From: Verrucomicrobiota bacterium
Lineage (GTDB): Bacteria > Verrucomicrobiota > Verrucomicrobiia > Limisphaerales > UBA1096
Assembly (NCBI GenBank): GCA_030749225.1
Contig: JASMKO010000097.1
Span: 1-47,074, forward strand
Direction: 5' to 3'
DNA length: 47,074 bases
The notes beneath the pieces are model-generated. The model made no database searches. It was not told the origin of the DNA and worked only from the letters and a program-made list of their open reading frames with translations. Each line of letters opens with the position of its first letter. Positions within the stretch are counted from its first letter, which is position 1. Shown here piece by piece: positions 7,734 through 16,883 of the stretch. Both the position numbers and the translations under genes were made by a program.

Positions 7734-10700
7734 TTACTGTTTGTCGGTGAAGAGGTTAAGGCGAGAACGAGTGGCGTTGGCGGCGGGATTATTCGATTTT
7801 TCCCAGATTTGAAGTGCTTGTCGGGCAGAGACGGCGGCAGCCTCAAAGTTCTTGTTCGCAGCATAGGCAATGGAAAGGGTGTCCAGGAACTCGGGGTTCT
7901 TGTTTTGGGTGATCTTGCAAAGGCGCCCAGCCAATGCAAGCGCTTCGGCCGGACTTCGGAGTGCTTCGTTCGGTGTCGTCGCCAGGAGCAAGGAAAGTTG
8001 ATTGGCGGCGTCAAGTTGTTTGGTGTCGTTGCGGAGGGCATCTTGATAGTTGGCAATGGCTTCGGAGATTTGACCATCGTCGCGGAGAGAGTTGGCGAAA
8101 TTGAAATGGGCCTTTGCAAGGACCCGCTTGAGTTGAACGTCGGTGGCATTAATTTTTCGGGCGTCATTCAGGCGAGTGAGTGCCTCTTCATAGCGGGCCA
8201 AATTGAGCAGGATGGACCCAAGTTCGAAGTGAATTCGAAAATCCTTCGGATTCATTGCCTGTGCTTTCTCAAACGCCTCAAGTGCAGCTTCAGTCTGCTT
8301 GCGTTCCTGCAGAATGATTCCGATGACAAAATGAATGTCGGCGAGATCCTTCGGACTGGTCCCGGGGATTGTTTCCGCAACTGCAACATGTCGCTGTAGA
8401 TAGTTCAGACCTTCGGCAATCTCATTGTGATCGACGAACTGGCTATTGACTCCTAGTGGATCGATATCTGGAGGAGGCCCAACCCATTGCCCGGAAAAAG
8501 GCACGGAATGGTCTCTCCAAAGGTTCGGTTCGGCATCAAGCAGATCGATATCGGCAAGGAGTTGATCGACAGTGACCGGGCCCTTGTAGACAACAGCCAC
8601 GCGTCCATAGCGATCAAGGAGGAAACTGCCAGGGACCGGCATGGGCAGCCATCGGTCAAGAAGGGAGCGCTGAAAGAGATCAAGGTTGCGAACGGTTTGG
8701 GAGGTCGTGTTATCGGCGTCAAAAGGGAATTTCAGTTTGGCCAATGCCCGCCTGGCAGCAACAGTATTATCGGGGTCAGCGTGAAGGACGTGTATACGCA
8801 GACCCTTTGACCGAATTCTGGACTCGGCCGCTGTCCATTCACGAAGCTCTGAGATGCAGGGGGCACACCAACTCGCCCAGAGATTGATAAGCAAGGGTCC
8901 CTTTAATCGATCAGCCGGGAGTTCGGATATATTGTTTCCGGATTGAACATAGATCGGTGGGGGTGACAGCCTTGCAGAGAGCACAATCCGCGCAGTGGAT
9001 TCAGGATCAGGAAATACGGGTTGGGAGGGAGAGAGGCTCTTGCGGTTGGGTGGAGGACTCCATGTTTTTGCAGCGGCAACTCCCTGAGTTACGAGGTAAC
9101 GCTTGCCTGGTTCGATTCCTGAAATTGATTCTTGTGTTCCTCCCGGCCAACGAACCAATAACTTTTCAATGCTCGCATTTGGTCCAAGCCCAAAGTGAAG
9201 CCAACCAGTGGATTGCGAGAGGAACGCATCGCCGGCGTGCACAGTCCGGATCAGGGGTTGCTGCTCGTTCTCAAGGTAGAGTTGGACACGCGCACCCACG
9301 GCATCACGGTTGGTTGATTTGCCGTTGCCAGACAACTTGACAGCAACCCAGTCGGCGTTGGCAGCTGTGTCGTTCCTCAAAAACCGCAGGCGCGGAGCGG
9401 TTCGGGCTGTCATCCAGAGATCGAGATCGCCGTCAAAATCCCAGTCAACGGCAGTGACAGCCCTGGAGTCATCGGGGAAATCAAATCCGGAGACCGATGA
9501 GATGTCGGCAAAACCGGTGCCACGGCAATTGAGGAAGGCGCAATTACGCTCGTTACCACTAAAGGATCGATCCTCGTGTAGAAGCCTGTTGAGCGCCTTC
9601 CATCCCTGCCGGTAACGCATGGTGTTTTCCGGAGTAATCTTCCCGATCGGTGATTGCGACACGACCTGCCGCCAATAGACACTTCACAAATCGCCGGTGT
9701 CTTCCGTGCTGATGAAACCGTTCGCAACAACAAGATCCTCCCAGCCGTCGTTGTTTAGATCCACGAAACGGGAACCCCACGCCCATCGGCCCATGGTCAC
9801 CCCCTGCTCAACGCTGACATCGCTGAACCCGCCTCCATCCGGACCAGCCTGGAAGAGTGAGTTGCCCCGGGCGTGACGCTGATATTGGGCAACCATTGTT
9901 TCGGATGCGCCGGGTTTAAACTGGCGCTGAAAGGTGATTCGATTGCCGGCAGCAGAAAACATGTTGCTGATGTAGATATCAAGACGACCATCCCTGTTGA
10001 AGTCAGCCCAACTGGCTGACATTCCGGCTGACATGTCCTCGATGCCCAGCTCAGCGGCGACATCAACAAACCTGCCTCCGGTATTTTTATACAGGTTGTT
10101 TCGTCCATAATCGTTTGCAACATAGAGATCAGGATCACCGTCGTCGTCGTAATCCTCCCATGCAGCAGCAAAGCTGAACCGGTTGTTGTTATGGCCAAGA
10201 CCGACGGTTTCGGTGACGTCATTGAACTGCCACCCGCCATCGTTTCGAAGAAGCATGTTTTTTCCACCGTTTTGGGCGTCGTGATAAGGGAGCGGTTCGC
10301 CGAGCGCTCCGGAACGTACCCGGTCGGCCGATGGGTTGTAGCCGCAGGCGTAGATGTCGAGATCACCGTCGAGATCGAAATCGGCGGCATTAATTGAAAA
10401 GGTTTGTGCGTGAGTAGAGGAGCCGAAACTGAGTTCGAAGCGGCCGAAACCGTCGTTTTCCATCAGGAGCAGCTTGAAGTCCTGCGAGACAACCAGGTCG
10501 CAATCACCGTCATTATCAAGGTCGACGATCAACGCGCTGGCACAGTAGTCGAGCCAGTCTGCCCCGCTTTGGGCCGTGTGGTCGGTAAGGGTTCCATCGG
10601 GGTTTTGGAGGAAAAGGCGGTTGGGCAATCCGCCCTGCTGGCAGAGGTATAGATCATCCAGTCCGTCACCGTTCACGTCACCTAATGCCATTCCGTGGTT

Positions 10701-11582
10701 GGCAACGACATCAAGACCCAGATTGACGGGCAGGCGCGCACGCCAGTGGTCGGTGGAACGGAGCAACTGTTCCTGGTAAGCCTGATTGTGCCCAAGAAGG
10801 TCGGCGGTGCAGTCTTTCAGGAGAGAGGATTTATTTTTGGCAAGTCGTGTGGATTCCTCGTAGGAAAGGAGATCGATCCCCTTGATATGCGGTGTTTCGA
10901 TGTCTGCTGTCCAACGGCAAAGCCACTCTGTGTTGATTTGTTTTTGTCCCTCGGCGGATTGGCCAGCGGCGTTGAACAGAACATGGCTTGTGAAATCATT
11001 TTGGACCATGTCCACCCTGTAGAGTTTAACTTCAGTTTGAAGTGTGTTGGTCGACTGAATGGAGGACAGGAGAGATTGGAAGGCAACGAGTGGATCAACA
11101 TGTGAGGGGGCGGATTCAGGGTCACCATGTTGAATAAGGAATTCAGCGGCGCGGTAGAACTCTGATAATCTGGCCGGCTTGAGTTGCAGATTCAAGGTGG
11201 TGTCCCGGGCAAACAAGTTGGCAATGGAATCATCGGACAGTTTCGATGGAACAGACAGAATTTTTGCTAACAGTTTGAGTTGTTTGGTCGCGGCAGCGCT
11301 GAATGCTTCACTATCCCATCCATCCTCGGTCGGATCGATGCGATTGTAAGCGTCCGTTAGAGGCGCGATAAAGGTGGCTTGTTCGAGTCCTGGCGCGGTT
11401 TGGATACCCCGGACAACAGGAGTTGCTGCACTCGGTTCAGTTGAAGGTGGATCAAGGTTGGACTCTTCCGGAATCGTATTCTGGGAGCAACCGACCCACA
11501 TGAGACAGAGGGCAAGACTTAGAATCCGAAACAATTGGAGGAGTCTGAGCCAATCCTCACTTTTCTTCCGATCTGCCTTCAC
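7734..11582 (-). CDS. Predicted selenoprotein: FG-GAP/UnbV-thioredoxin-TPR lipoprotein with in-frame UGA (Sec633)
   Basis: I read two adjacent open frames (11648-9684 and 9662-7734) as one gene because they share one frame and are split only by TGA at 9686-9684, context DTGDL-U-SVYWRQVV. From the GTG at 11582 the product has 1282 residues; a TTG at 11648 is an alternative start. Order of parts: lipoprotein signal (LALCLMWVGC, Cys32), a unique region, FG-GAP/VCBS propeller blades with D-x-N/D-x-D-G loops on both sides of the TGA (about 300-735), an ASPIC/UnbV domain (about 743-813), a TlpA-like thioredoxin domain with WCAPC at 905-909, and TPR repeats from about 1070. Neither half makes a sensible protein alone: the first stops inside the propeller, and the second would start at a GTG in the SECIS loop. 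Position upstream of selC-selD-selA-selB supports Sec insertion. The protein is probably anchored to the outer membrane, facing the periplasm. Function is unknown; redox activity at Sec and WCAPC is inferred. Confidence 0.88.
9653..9686 (-). promoter_or_regulatory. Sec UGA codon (9686-9684) with bacterial SECIS-like hairpin
   Basis: After the TGA there are 16 nt to the apical loop AGGTCGT (9667-9661). The stem pairs ATTG-(G)-CGGC (9676-9668) with GTCG-CAAT (9660-9653): eight pairs including one G-U, with one bulged G on the 5' side. E. coli fdhF has an AGGUCU loop at almost the same distance from its UGA and a bulged U on the 5' strand. The features match what SelB recognises. Confidence 0.8.
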
Positions 11583-11900
11583 GGGGTAGGAAAAATAGGT
11601 GTGAGATTGCAGAATGTCGATTAACAAGTACCATGAGCCGCTACTCAATGCCGCCCCGACCTCACCGGATTTATACCAACGACTGTTTTTCCTTCATCAA
11701 GTCGGCGGACCCGCCTTCGCACTTCTTATAAAGAACATTAATTGTTGGCAATGAGCTGAATAAGACCGAGTTAATATGCGTCTCTCAAATAAGTTATTCA
11801 CAGTTTGCTCACATCGTCTTCTTTTTGAAATGATCGAGTGTTGGTTTCGTGAAAGTCGATTGACAAATCCGGGTTGTTAATCTGAGGAATTCCTCTGCCG
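11583..11900. other. Divergent intergenic region between the selenoprotein gene and the FG-GAP stub
   Basis: About 318 bp, AT-rich in the middle. It must carry promoters for the minus-strand selenoprotein gene and, if it is expressed, the plus-strand stub. Visible structures are TTCTT-N3-AAGAA at 11723-11735 and a perfect 12-bp palindrome GAGGAATTCCTC just before the stub ATG, whose GAGG can act as a ribosome binding site. If the selenoprotein starts at the TTG at 11648, the first 66 bp are coding. Confidence 0.5.
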
Positions 11901-12350
11901 ATGAACTGTTTCAGCCTCATCTCCGGATTGTGTCTGCTGTTTTTTGCAGCGGGCTGCGATCGCGCTCCCCGCTCGAACGTTGAGTCAGAGCCGCTGCGCC
12001 AACGCCCGCCCCGGGCTGAAGGGGCGCCGTTGTTTGAAAAGCTGGCCCCGGCGCGGACAGGCGTGGCGTTTTCGCACCGGATGGCGATGGATCATCCTCT
12101 CAGTCGGCTCAACAGTTCCGGTTTCGTCTGTGGCGGGGTCTGTGTCGGTGACTTCAACGGTGATGGGCGAGCGGACCTGTTTTTGGCCAACGGCCCCGAC
12201 GAGAACGGTCTGTTCCTGCAGCGGGATGAGTTTCGATTTGACGACGTCACCGACCAGGCCGGGGTCGGCGGCGGCAATGCCTGGGCATCGGGCGCGGCAG
12301 AGTCCACCCTGACCATTTCCAAGCGCCTCCTGTCCAACGCGGCACATTAA
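11901..12350 (+). pseudogene. Truncated FG-GAP repeat lipoprotein (5' stub)
   Basis: Starts MNCFSLISGLCLLFFAAGC, a lipoprotein signal with Cys19. A normal CRTAC/FG-GAP N-terminus follows: LFEKLAPARTGVAFSHRM, then one metal-binding blade VGDFNGDGRADLFLANG and FDDVTDQAGVGGGNAWASGAA. In intact relatives this point leads into the next D-x-D-x-D-G blade and several hundred more residues. Here the frame turns into ESTLTISKRLLSNAAH and stops, 17 bp before the end of the SxtJ-like gene. The break is near 12295. The stub has the high GC of the DNA to its right rather than of the selenium block to its left. I infer a gene decapitated at its 3' end by a rearrangement; a real short lipoprotein cannot be excluded. 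Confidence 0.7.
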
Positions 12351-12367
12351 ACAAGCTGTCCGCGGAT

Positions 12368-12772
12368 TCAATGCATCCGGTCCAGCGGGCCGGGTGGACG
12401 AGGAACCTTCCAATACGACCCGGCGACGGACGGCCACCGACGCATCTGAAGCAAATCCTTCCCGAACAACCGGAGCGCGAGGCCAAGCGGCAGCAGCAGA
12501 AAAAAGAACAGCAGCAACAGGAACAGCGTACCGAACACCCGGCCCATGACGTGGCCCAGCGCCATCCCCGCCCGATGAATGCGCCGCCCCGCGGCCTCCC
12601 AGGCCAAGCCCACGCAAAACAGCGCCGCGACCGCACCCCACGCCGCCCAGGCGCCTGGCCAAGCGAGGATCGACCGCCACAACAACACCGCCACCACGAG
12701 GGCGAGCATGATCGACAACGACAGTAGAAACTTCCGCCGCTCGCCCGGGGTCTCCTTGAATCGAGCGCGCAT
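12368..12772 (-). CDS. SxtJ-like small membrane protein
   Basis: The 134-residue protein starts MRARFKETPGERRKFLLSLS, followed by a pair of transmembrane segments (LALVVAVLLW and AAWGAVAALFCVGLAW), an amphipathic linker with AGMALGHVMGRV, a long third hydrophobic segment (TLFLLLLFFFLLLPLG), and a short basic tail. This arrangement and its place after a carbamoyltransferase match the SxtJ family, named after the saxitoxin cluster; the molecular function is unknown. The ATG overlaps the carbamoyltransferase stop as TGATG, implying coupled translation. A longer upstream frame to 12958 is an artefact inside the carbamoyltransferase gene. Confidence 0.8.
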   Translation of the reverse strand: MRARFKETPGERRKFLLSLSIMLALVVAVLLWRSILAWPGAWAAWGAVAALFCVGLAWEAAGRRIHRAGMALGHVMGRVFGTLFLLLLFFFLLLPLGLALRLFGKDLLQMRRWPSVAGSYWKVPRPPGPLDRMH

Positions 12773-14610
12773 CAGTCCGGGACAGGGTCGAAGGTCGGTT
12801 GCGGTTTCTCCACCGGCTGGCGTTCGCGGCTGAGCAGGAACGGCCCGATCGCCAGCCAGTCGATGGCGGTGTTGACAAAGCAGCGGTAGGCGTCGTCCGG
12901 CGTGCAAACCACCGGTTCGCCGCGCACGTTGAACGACGTGTTCAGCAGCACGCCGCACCCGGTGCGCTGCTCGAACTGCTTGAGCAACCGCCAGAAAAGC
13001 GGATGCCGTTCGCGGCCCACTGTCTGTACGCGCGCCGAGCCGTCCACGTGCGTCACGGCCGGGATCGTCGAGCGCGGTTGTTTCAACCGCTCAAAGCCAG
13101 GCGGCTCGGTCGCCGGCTTGGCCAGGCACTGGCCCTCCGCCACGTCGGCCACCAGCAGCATGTACGGCGACTTGGCCGCGAGGTCGAAGTAGTCGCCCAC
13201 GCGTTCCTCGAGCACCGCCGGGGCGAACGGCCGAAACGACTCGCGGAACTTCACCTTCTGATTGATGTCGGACTGCATCGAGGCCAAGCGGGCGTCGCCG
13301 AGGATCGAGCGGCTCCCCAATGCGCGCGGCCCGAACTCCATCCGGCCCTGAAACCAGCCGATGATCGCGCCGTCGGCCAAAAGGGCGGCGACGCGCTCGA
13401 GCATCGCCGCCTCGTCGAGTGACTCGAACACTGCACCGTGCATCTCGAGTGCCTGGCGGATTTCCGTCTCCGAAAACTCCGGGCCAAGCAGGCTGCCGCG
13501 CATCGCGTCGCCACCCCCGCTTGGCGAAGCGGGTTTGCCCTCCCCTTTCGGCTGGCTGTTTATGTGTTGCCGCCACGCCTCGAGGGCAGTGCCGAGCGCG
13601 CCGCCGGCATCCCCTGCGGCAGGCTGAATCCAAAGGTCATCAAACACCCCAGCGCGCTGCAGTTTGCCGTTGGCAACACAGTTGAGCGCCACGCCGCCGG
13701 CGAGGCAAAGGCGGTTTTCGCCGGTCACCTCTCGGGCCTGCCGGGCCAAACGCAACATCACCTCGTCAACAACCGACTGCACCGAGGCGGCGACGTCCAT
13801 GTGCCGCTGCTCGAACGGCGCCCCGGGCGTGCGAGGCGGCCCGCCCATCAGCCGCTCGAACAGCCGGTTGGTCATGTTGCGGCCGCGTAGAAAGCCGAAG
13901 CATTCCATGTTCAGCCGAAAAGAGCCGTCCGGTTTCAGGTCAATCATTTGGCCGTAAATCGCGTCGGCAAAACGTGGCTCGCCGTACGGCGCAAGCCCCA
14001 TCAGCTTGTACTCGCCGGAGTTCACGCGAAACCCGCAGTACGCCGTGAACGCCGAGTAGAGCAGACCAAGCGAATGCGGAAAGTGAAGCTCACGCAGCAT
14101 CTCGATGGAGCCGTCCGCACCCCGGCTGATCGTCGTCGTCGCCCACTCCCCCACGCCATCCACTGTCAGGATGGCAGCGCGGTCGAACGGCGACGGATAA
14201 AACGCGCTGGCCGCGTGGGCGACGTGGTGCTCGGTGAACAAAACCGGGCAGTCAACGACCAGGCCGCTCAGTTCGTCGCGGATGGTTTGGCGCAGGTTGA
14301 GTTTCTCCGGGAGCCAGCCAGGCAGCACCCGCAGCCACGCAGGCAACCCGGCCGGGGTGATCGCCAAAAAGCTCTCGAGCATCCTCGTGAACTTCACGAC
14401 CGGCTTGTCATAAAACACCACGGCGTCGAGATCGCCCGGCGCGAGGCCACCCTGTTTCAAACAAAACCGGACCGCATGTTCCGGAAATCGCTCGTCGTTC
14501 TTGCGGCGCGAAAAGCGTTCCTCCTGCGCGGCGGCCACGATCTGCCCGTCCACCAACAGCGCGGCAGCCGAATCGTGGTAGTAGGCAGAGATGCCGATGA
14601 GATTTCGCAT
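12772..14610 (-). CDS. NodU/CmcH/TobZ-type O-carbamoyltransferase
   Basis: The 612-residue protein begins MRNLIGISAYYHDSAAALLV and contains AAAQEERFSRRKND, the metal-binding HHVAHAASAFYPSPF motif, LTVDGVGEWATTT and GLLYSAFTAYCGFRVNSGEYKLMGLAPYG. The C-terminal YrdC-like part carries GWFQGRMEFGPRALGSRSIL and LNTSFNVRGEPVV. These enzymes transfer a carbamoyl group from carbamoyl phosphate, through carbamoyl-adenylate, to a hydroxyl of a sugar or natural product; the acceptor here is unknown. It starts 10 bp after the DUF5989 gene and overlaps the SxtJ-like gene, so the three are one operon. The copies of this family that sit with SxtJ and DUF5989 often belong to surface-glycan or exosortase-era loci, which is only suggestive here. 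Confidence 0.92.
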   Translation of the reverse strand: MRNLIGISAYYHDSAAALLVDGQIVAAAQEERFSRRKNDERFPEHAVRFCLKQGGLAPGDLDAVVFYDKPVVKFTRMLESFLAITPAGLPAWLRVLPGWLPEKLNLRQTIRDELSGLVVDCPVLFTEHHVAHAASAFYPSPFDRAAILTVDGVGEWATTTISRGADGSIEMLRELHFPHSLGLLYSAFTAYCGFRVNSGEYKLMGLAPYGEPRFADAIYGQMIDLKPDGSFRLNMECFGFLRGRNMTNRLFERLMGGPPRTPGAPFEQRHMDVAASVQSVVDEVMLRLARQAREVTGENRLCLAGGVALNCVANGKLQRAGVFDDLWIQPAAGDAGGALGTALEAWRQHINSQPKGEGKPASPSGGGDAMRGSLLGPEFSETEIRQALEMHGAVFESLDEAAMLERVAALLADGAIIGWFQGRMEFGPRALGSRSILGDARLASMQSDINQKVKFRESFRPFAPAVLEERVGDYFDLAAKSPYMLLVADVAEGQCLAKPATEPPGFERLKQPRSTIPAVTHVDGSARVQTVGRERHPLFWRLLKQFEQRTGCGVLLNTSFNVRGEPVVCTPDDAYRCFVNTAIDWLAIGPFLLSRERQPVEKPQPTFDPVPD

Positions 14611-14620
14611 GCGCCCGGGC

Positions 14621-14773
14621 TTACATGAAGGGGTACATGAACGGCGCGAGTGCCGAGCCGGTGCTGAACAGGATGAGCGCGGCCAGTAGCACCAGCACCA
14701 CGATCAGCGGGATCAACCACCACTTTTTTTCCCGCCAAGCGAAGGAGAGGCATTCCTTGAAAAGCCGCCACAT
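14621..14773 (-). CDS. DUF5989-like 50-residue membrane protein
   Basis: This small gene encodes MWRLFKECLSFAWREKKWWL, then a single hydrophobic segment (IPLIVVLVLLAALILF), then STGSALAPFMYPFM and a TAA stop. The amphipathic W/K/R-rich start and the F-x-Y-x-x-F-type end match the DUF5989 family, which is regularly found directly before carbamoyltransferases and SxtJ. It lies 10 bp before the carbamoyltransferase start and about 64 bp after the SGNH/TPR gene. It is below usual ORF-length cutoffs and easily missed. The exact start coordinate may be off by one base because it follows a short A-run. Confidence 0.88.
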   Translation of the reverse strand: MWRLFKECLSFAWREKKWWLIPLIVVLVLLAALILFSTGSALAPFMYPFM

Positions 14774-14837
14774 GACCGCCGGGTTTTAGCCGAAGCCCCC
14801 AGCGGCGGCAATTGAATTGGGGAGCGCGTCCCGCTCT

Positions 14838-16868
14838 TCACTGCTCAGCATCCGCAACCTCGCCGAGTTTGGCGCGGGTGAACTCGAGGTAGCGCTGCAC
14901 TTGGATGTCATCCGGGTTCCCGGCGGCCAATGCCTCAAGGTGGCTGAGCGCGTCGCGGTACCGCTCCAGCTTAAGCAGGCCAGTGACAAGGTTGAAGCGC
15001 GCCTGCGGCAGGCTTGGCTTGAGCGCCACCGCGCGCTCGAAACCGGCCGTCGCCTCGGCGATCCGGCCCAATTCCACATGACACGCCCCAACCTGGAAAT
15101 GCGCCTCGGCAAAGGAGTCGTCGAGCCGCGCCGCCTTCTTGAACAATTCCAGCGCCCCTGCCGCATCACCACGAGCACGCGCCGTTTCGCCGAGGAGATA
15201 CTGGATGCCGGCGCGCGCCCGGACCAGTTGGCTGGTGGCCTCGGGGAAGTCCGGCTGCAGCGCCAGCGCCCGACCAAGTGACTTCGCCGCGTCGGCGTAC
15301 TGCCCGGCCTTGTTCCGCGCCGCGCCAAGCTGGTAATGGAGAATCCGGCTCCACGGCGTTCGTTCGACCGCGAGCTTGAGCGACTCGGCCGCCTCGTCGT
15401 GCCGACCGGCGGAGGAAAGCAGCAGCCCGCGCCGCTGGAGCAACCGCCAGTCGTCCTGACGGCGTTTAAGTGCATTGTCGTAAATCGCCAGCGCCGCCGT
15501 GCGATCAAGTCGCTTGGCCAGGCGCTGCGCCTCGTCACGCAGTTGGCCCAGCGCCTCATCGCTGTTGAGCCGATGATTGAACGGTGGCTGCTGCAGCCGG
15601 CGAATGACCGTGCCAAGCACCACTCCGCGATCCCAGTCGGTGTAGGCCAGGCGCTCGGCGCACTCAGCGGCGCTCAGCCACGGGCCGCTTGGCTTATCGC
15701 CACCCGACGCGAGTTGCGCCGCAATCCCGTCGGCGAACCGCCTGGCCAAGCGGTGGTTCCCCTCGAACGTGAAGTGAACATGCTCGTAAAACATCCCGCG
15801 CCCGGCGATGCCGTCCCGACTTGGCGCATCGAGCGCTGCCTGCCCGTCAATGAACGTCACGGAACCGACATCCGCTTGGCCAAGCGCACGGGTGATCGCG
15901 TTCAGTTTTGTGTCGGCGCGGAAGCGCAGCGCATCAAGGTCGCGCGCGCGAATGTACCGGCTCCGCATCTCGTCGGCATTGCCCTGTGCCTCGAGTGAGC
16001 GGGCCTGTTGGAACAGCGCCACCGCATCGTCCCCGGCAAACGGCGCGGAGTCGCGAAGGTTGGATGCCGCAGTGGCCAGCACGACGTGTGTGCCGGCAGA
16101 CCGTCCCGCCGCAAGGATATCCGACAAGTTTTGTTCGTACGCCTCGTAAACCCAGTTAAGCGCCGGATCGTTGGCTTGGATTTGCTGCTCAAGGAACATG
16201 CCCATCCCCTTCCATTCGCCGCCGAAGCCGCCCGAGCCACCGAAGCCGGCAATCCACTGCCCGAGACGGAGCCTCTTGAGGCCTAGGCCAAGCCGCAACG
16301 CGGCCAAAGGCGGGGTTTTTTGGCCAAAAACCGTCCCGGCGCCGAACGACCCCATCACCTCGTTGTGCCCGATGTAAAGCGCCCAGAAGTCGCCGTCAAG
16401 CCCGGCGCACTCGCGGGCGATCGGCAGAATGGCGTGGGAATTGATGGCGGTGACGGCGGCGTTGACAACCTCGAAATCGCGCCCGCGAAACCGCTCCTCG
16501 AGCAGCACCTCAAGCAGGCGCGGCAGGCCAAACGCCGGCTCGGGATCGCCCTCCGCCGCCGACTCGCCGAAGACGAACACGCGGGTAGTGCCAGGTGCCT
16601 TTTTGGGATGAAGCCGTGTCGGCTGCGAAGCGCGGGCGAGAGTCGGCGGAAGGAAACGCCACGCGAACTTGTCGTTCTCAATCAGCGTGCCGTCGTCGTG
16701 GTGCGGCGACACGACAAAGAACGACGTCGGGTGCCCGTAACCACCGAGGCGCAGCAAGCCCTCGGCGATCCCAAGCAGCAGCGCCGGCACACCCACCATC
16801 AGCGCAAGGCGCAGCAGCCAAACGCGCACACGGCGGGGCTTCAGCTTTTTGGCGCGGCGAGACTCCAT
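14838..16868 (-). CDS. Membrane-anchored SGNH/GDSL-like hydrolase with C-terminal TPR repeats
   Basis: 676 residues. A basic start (MESRRAKKLKPRRVR) leads into one transmembrane segment (about 17-38). The SGNH part has block I VFVFGESAAEGDPEPAFG, then VVNAAVTAINSHAILPIA, YIGHNEV (block III-like GHNE) and a C-terminal HFTFEGNHRLA block in which a catalytic His would sit. From about residue 440 there are TPR-like helices (LAIYDNALKRRQDDWRLLQRR and repeated AxxxLxxAxxLxP units). Such proteins typically act on acyl or acetyl esters of polysaccharides on the outer side of the membrane; the substrate is unknown. It heads, or is second in, the operon with DUF5989, carbamoyltransferase and SxtJ, which suggests one modification pathway. 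Confidence 0.85.
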   Translation of the reverse strand: MESRRAKKLKPRRVRVWLLRLALMVGVPALLLGIAEGLLRLGGYGHPTSFFVVSPHHDDGTLIENDKFAWRFLPPTLARASQPTRLHPKKAPGTTRVFVFGESAAEGDPEPAFGLPRLLEVLLEERFRGRDFEVVNAAVTAINSHAILPIARECAGLDGDFWALYIGHNEVMGSFGAGTVFGQKTPPLAALRLGLGLKRLRLGQWIAGFGGSGGFGGEWKGMGMFLEQQIQANDPALNWVYEAYEQNLSDILAAGRSAGTHVVLATAASNLRDSAPFAGDDAVALFQQARSLEAQGNADEMRSRYIRARDLDALRFRADTKLNAITRALGQADVGSVTFIDGQAALDAPSRDGIAGRGMFYEHVHFTFEGNHRLARRFADGIAAQLASGGDKPSGPWLSAAECAERLAYTDWDRGVVLGTVIRRLQQPPFNHRLNSDEALGQLRDEAQRLAKRLDRTAALAIYDNALKRRQDDWRLLQRRGLLLSSAGRHDEAAESLKLAVERTPWSRILHYQLGAARNKAGQYADAAKSLGRALALQPDFPEATSQLVRARAGIQYLLGETARARGDAAGALELFKKAARLDDSFAEAHFQVGACHVELGRIAEATAGFERAVALKPSLPQARFNLVTGLLKLERYRDALSHLEALAAGNPDDIQVQRYLEFTRAKLGEVADAEQ
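15873..15886. repeat. Perfect copy of dispersed palindrome CGCTTGGCCAAGCG
   Basis: A 14-bp perfect palindrome inside the SGNH/TPR gene. The second perfect copy is at 34439-34452, and at least seven one-mismatch copies occur between 12.6 and 42.3 kb. None was seen in 1-12300. Confidence 0.85.
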
Positions 16869-16883
16869 GCGGCAGCACTCGGA

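Noticed and set aside
7587..8399. 270-codon plus-strand frame
   Set aside because: It lies antisense to the TPR region of the selenoprotein and has no family signature.
7734..9662. Separate gene starting at GTG 9662
   Set aside because: The GTG lies in the SECIS loop, has no Shine-Dalgarno sequence, and the product would begin in the middle of a propeller without a signal peptide although its domains are of exported type.
9684..9686. TGA as an ordinary stop, nonsense mutation or sequencing error splitting one gene into two
   Set aside because: The fold continues through it in the same frame, a SECIS-like hairpin with GGTC loop follows at the right distance, and selC-selD-selA-selB are next door. 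An error would not create those features.
11985..12878. 297-codon minus frame across the FG-GAP stub and the SxtJ-like gene
   Set aside because: It is an Arg/Gly-rich GC-driven shadow in the wrong frame relative to two recognisable proteins.
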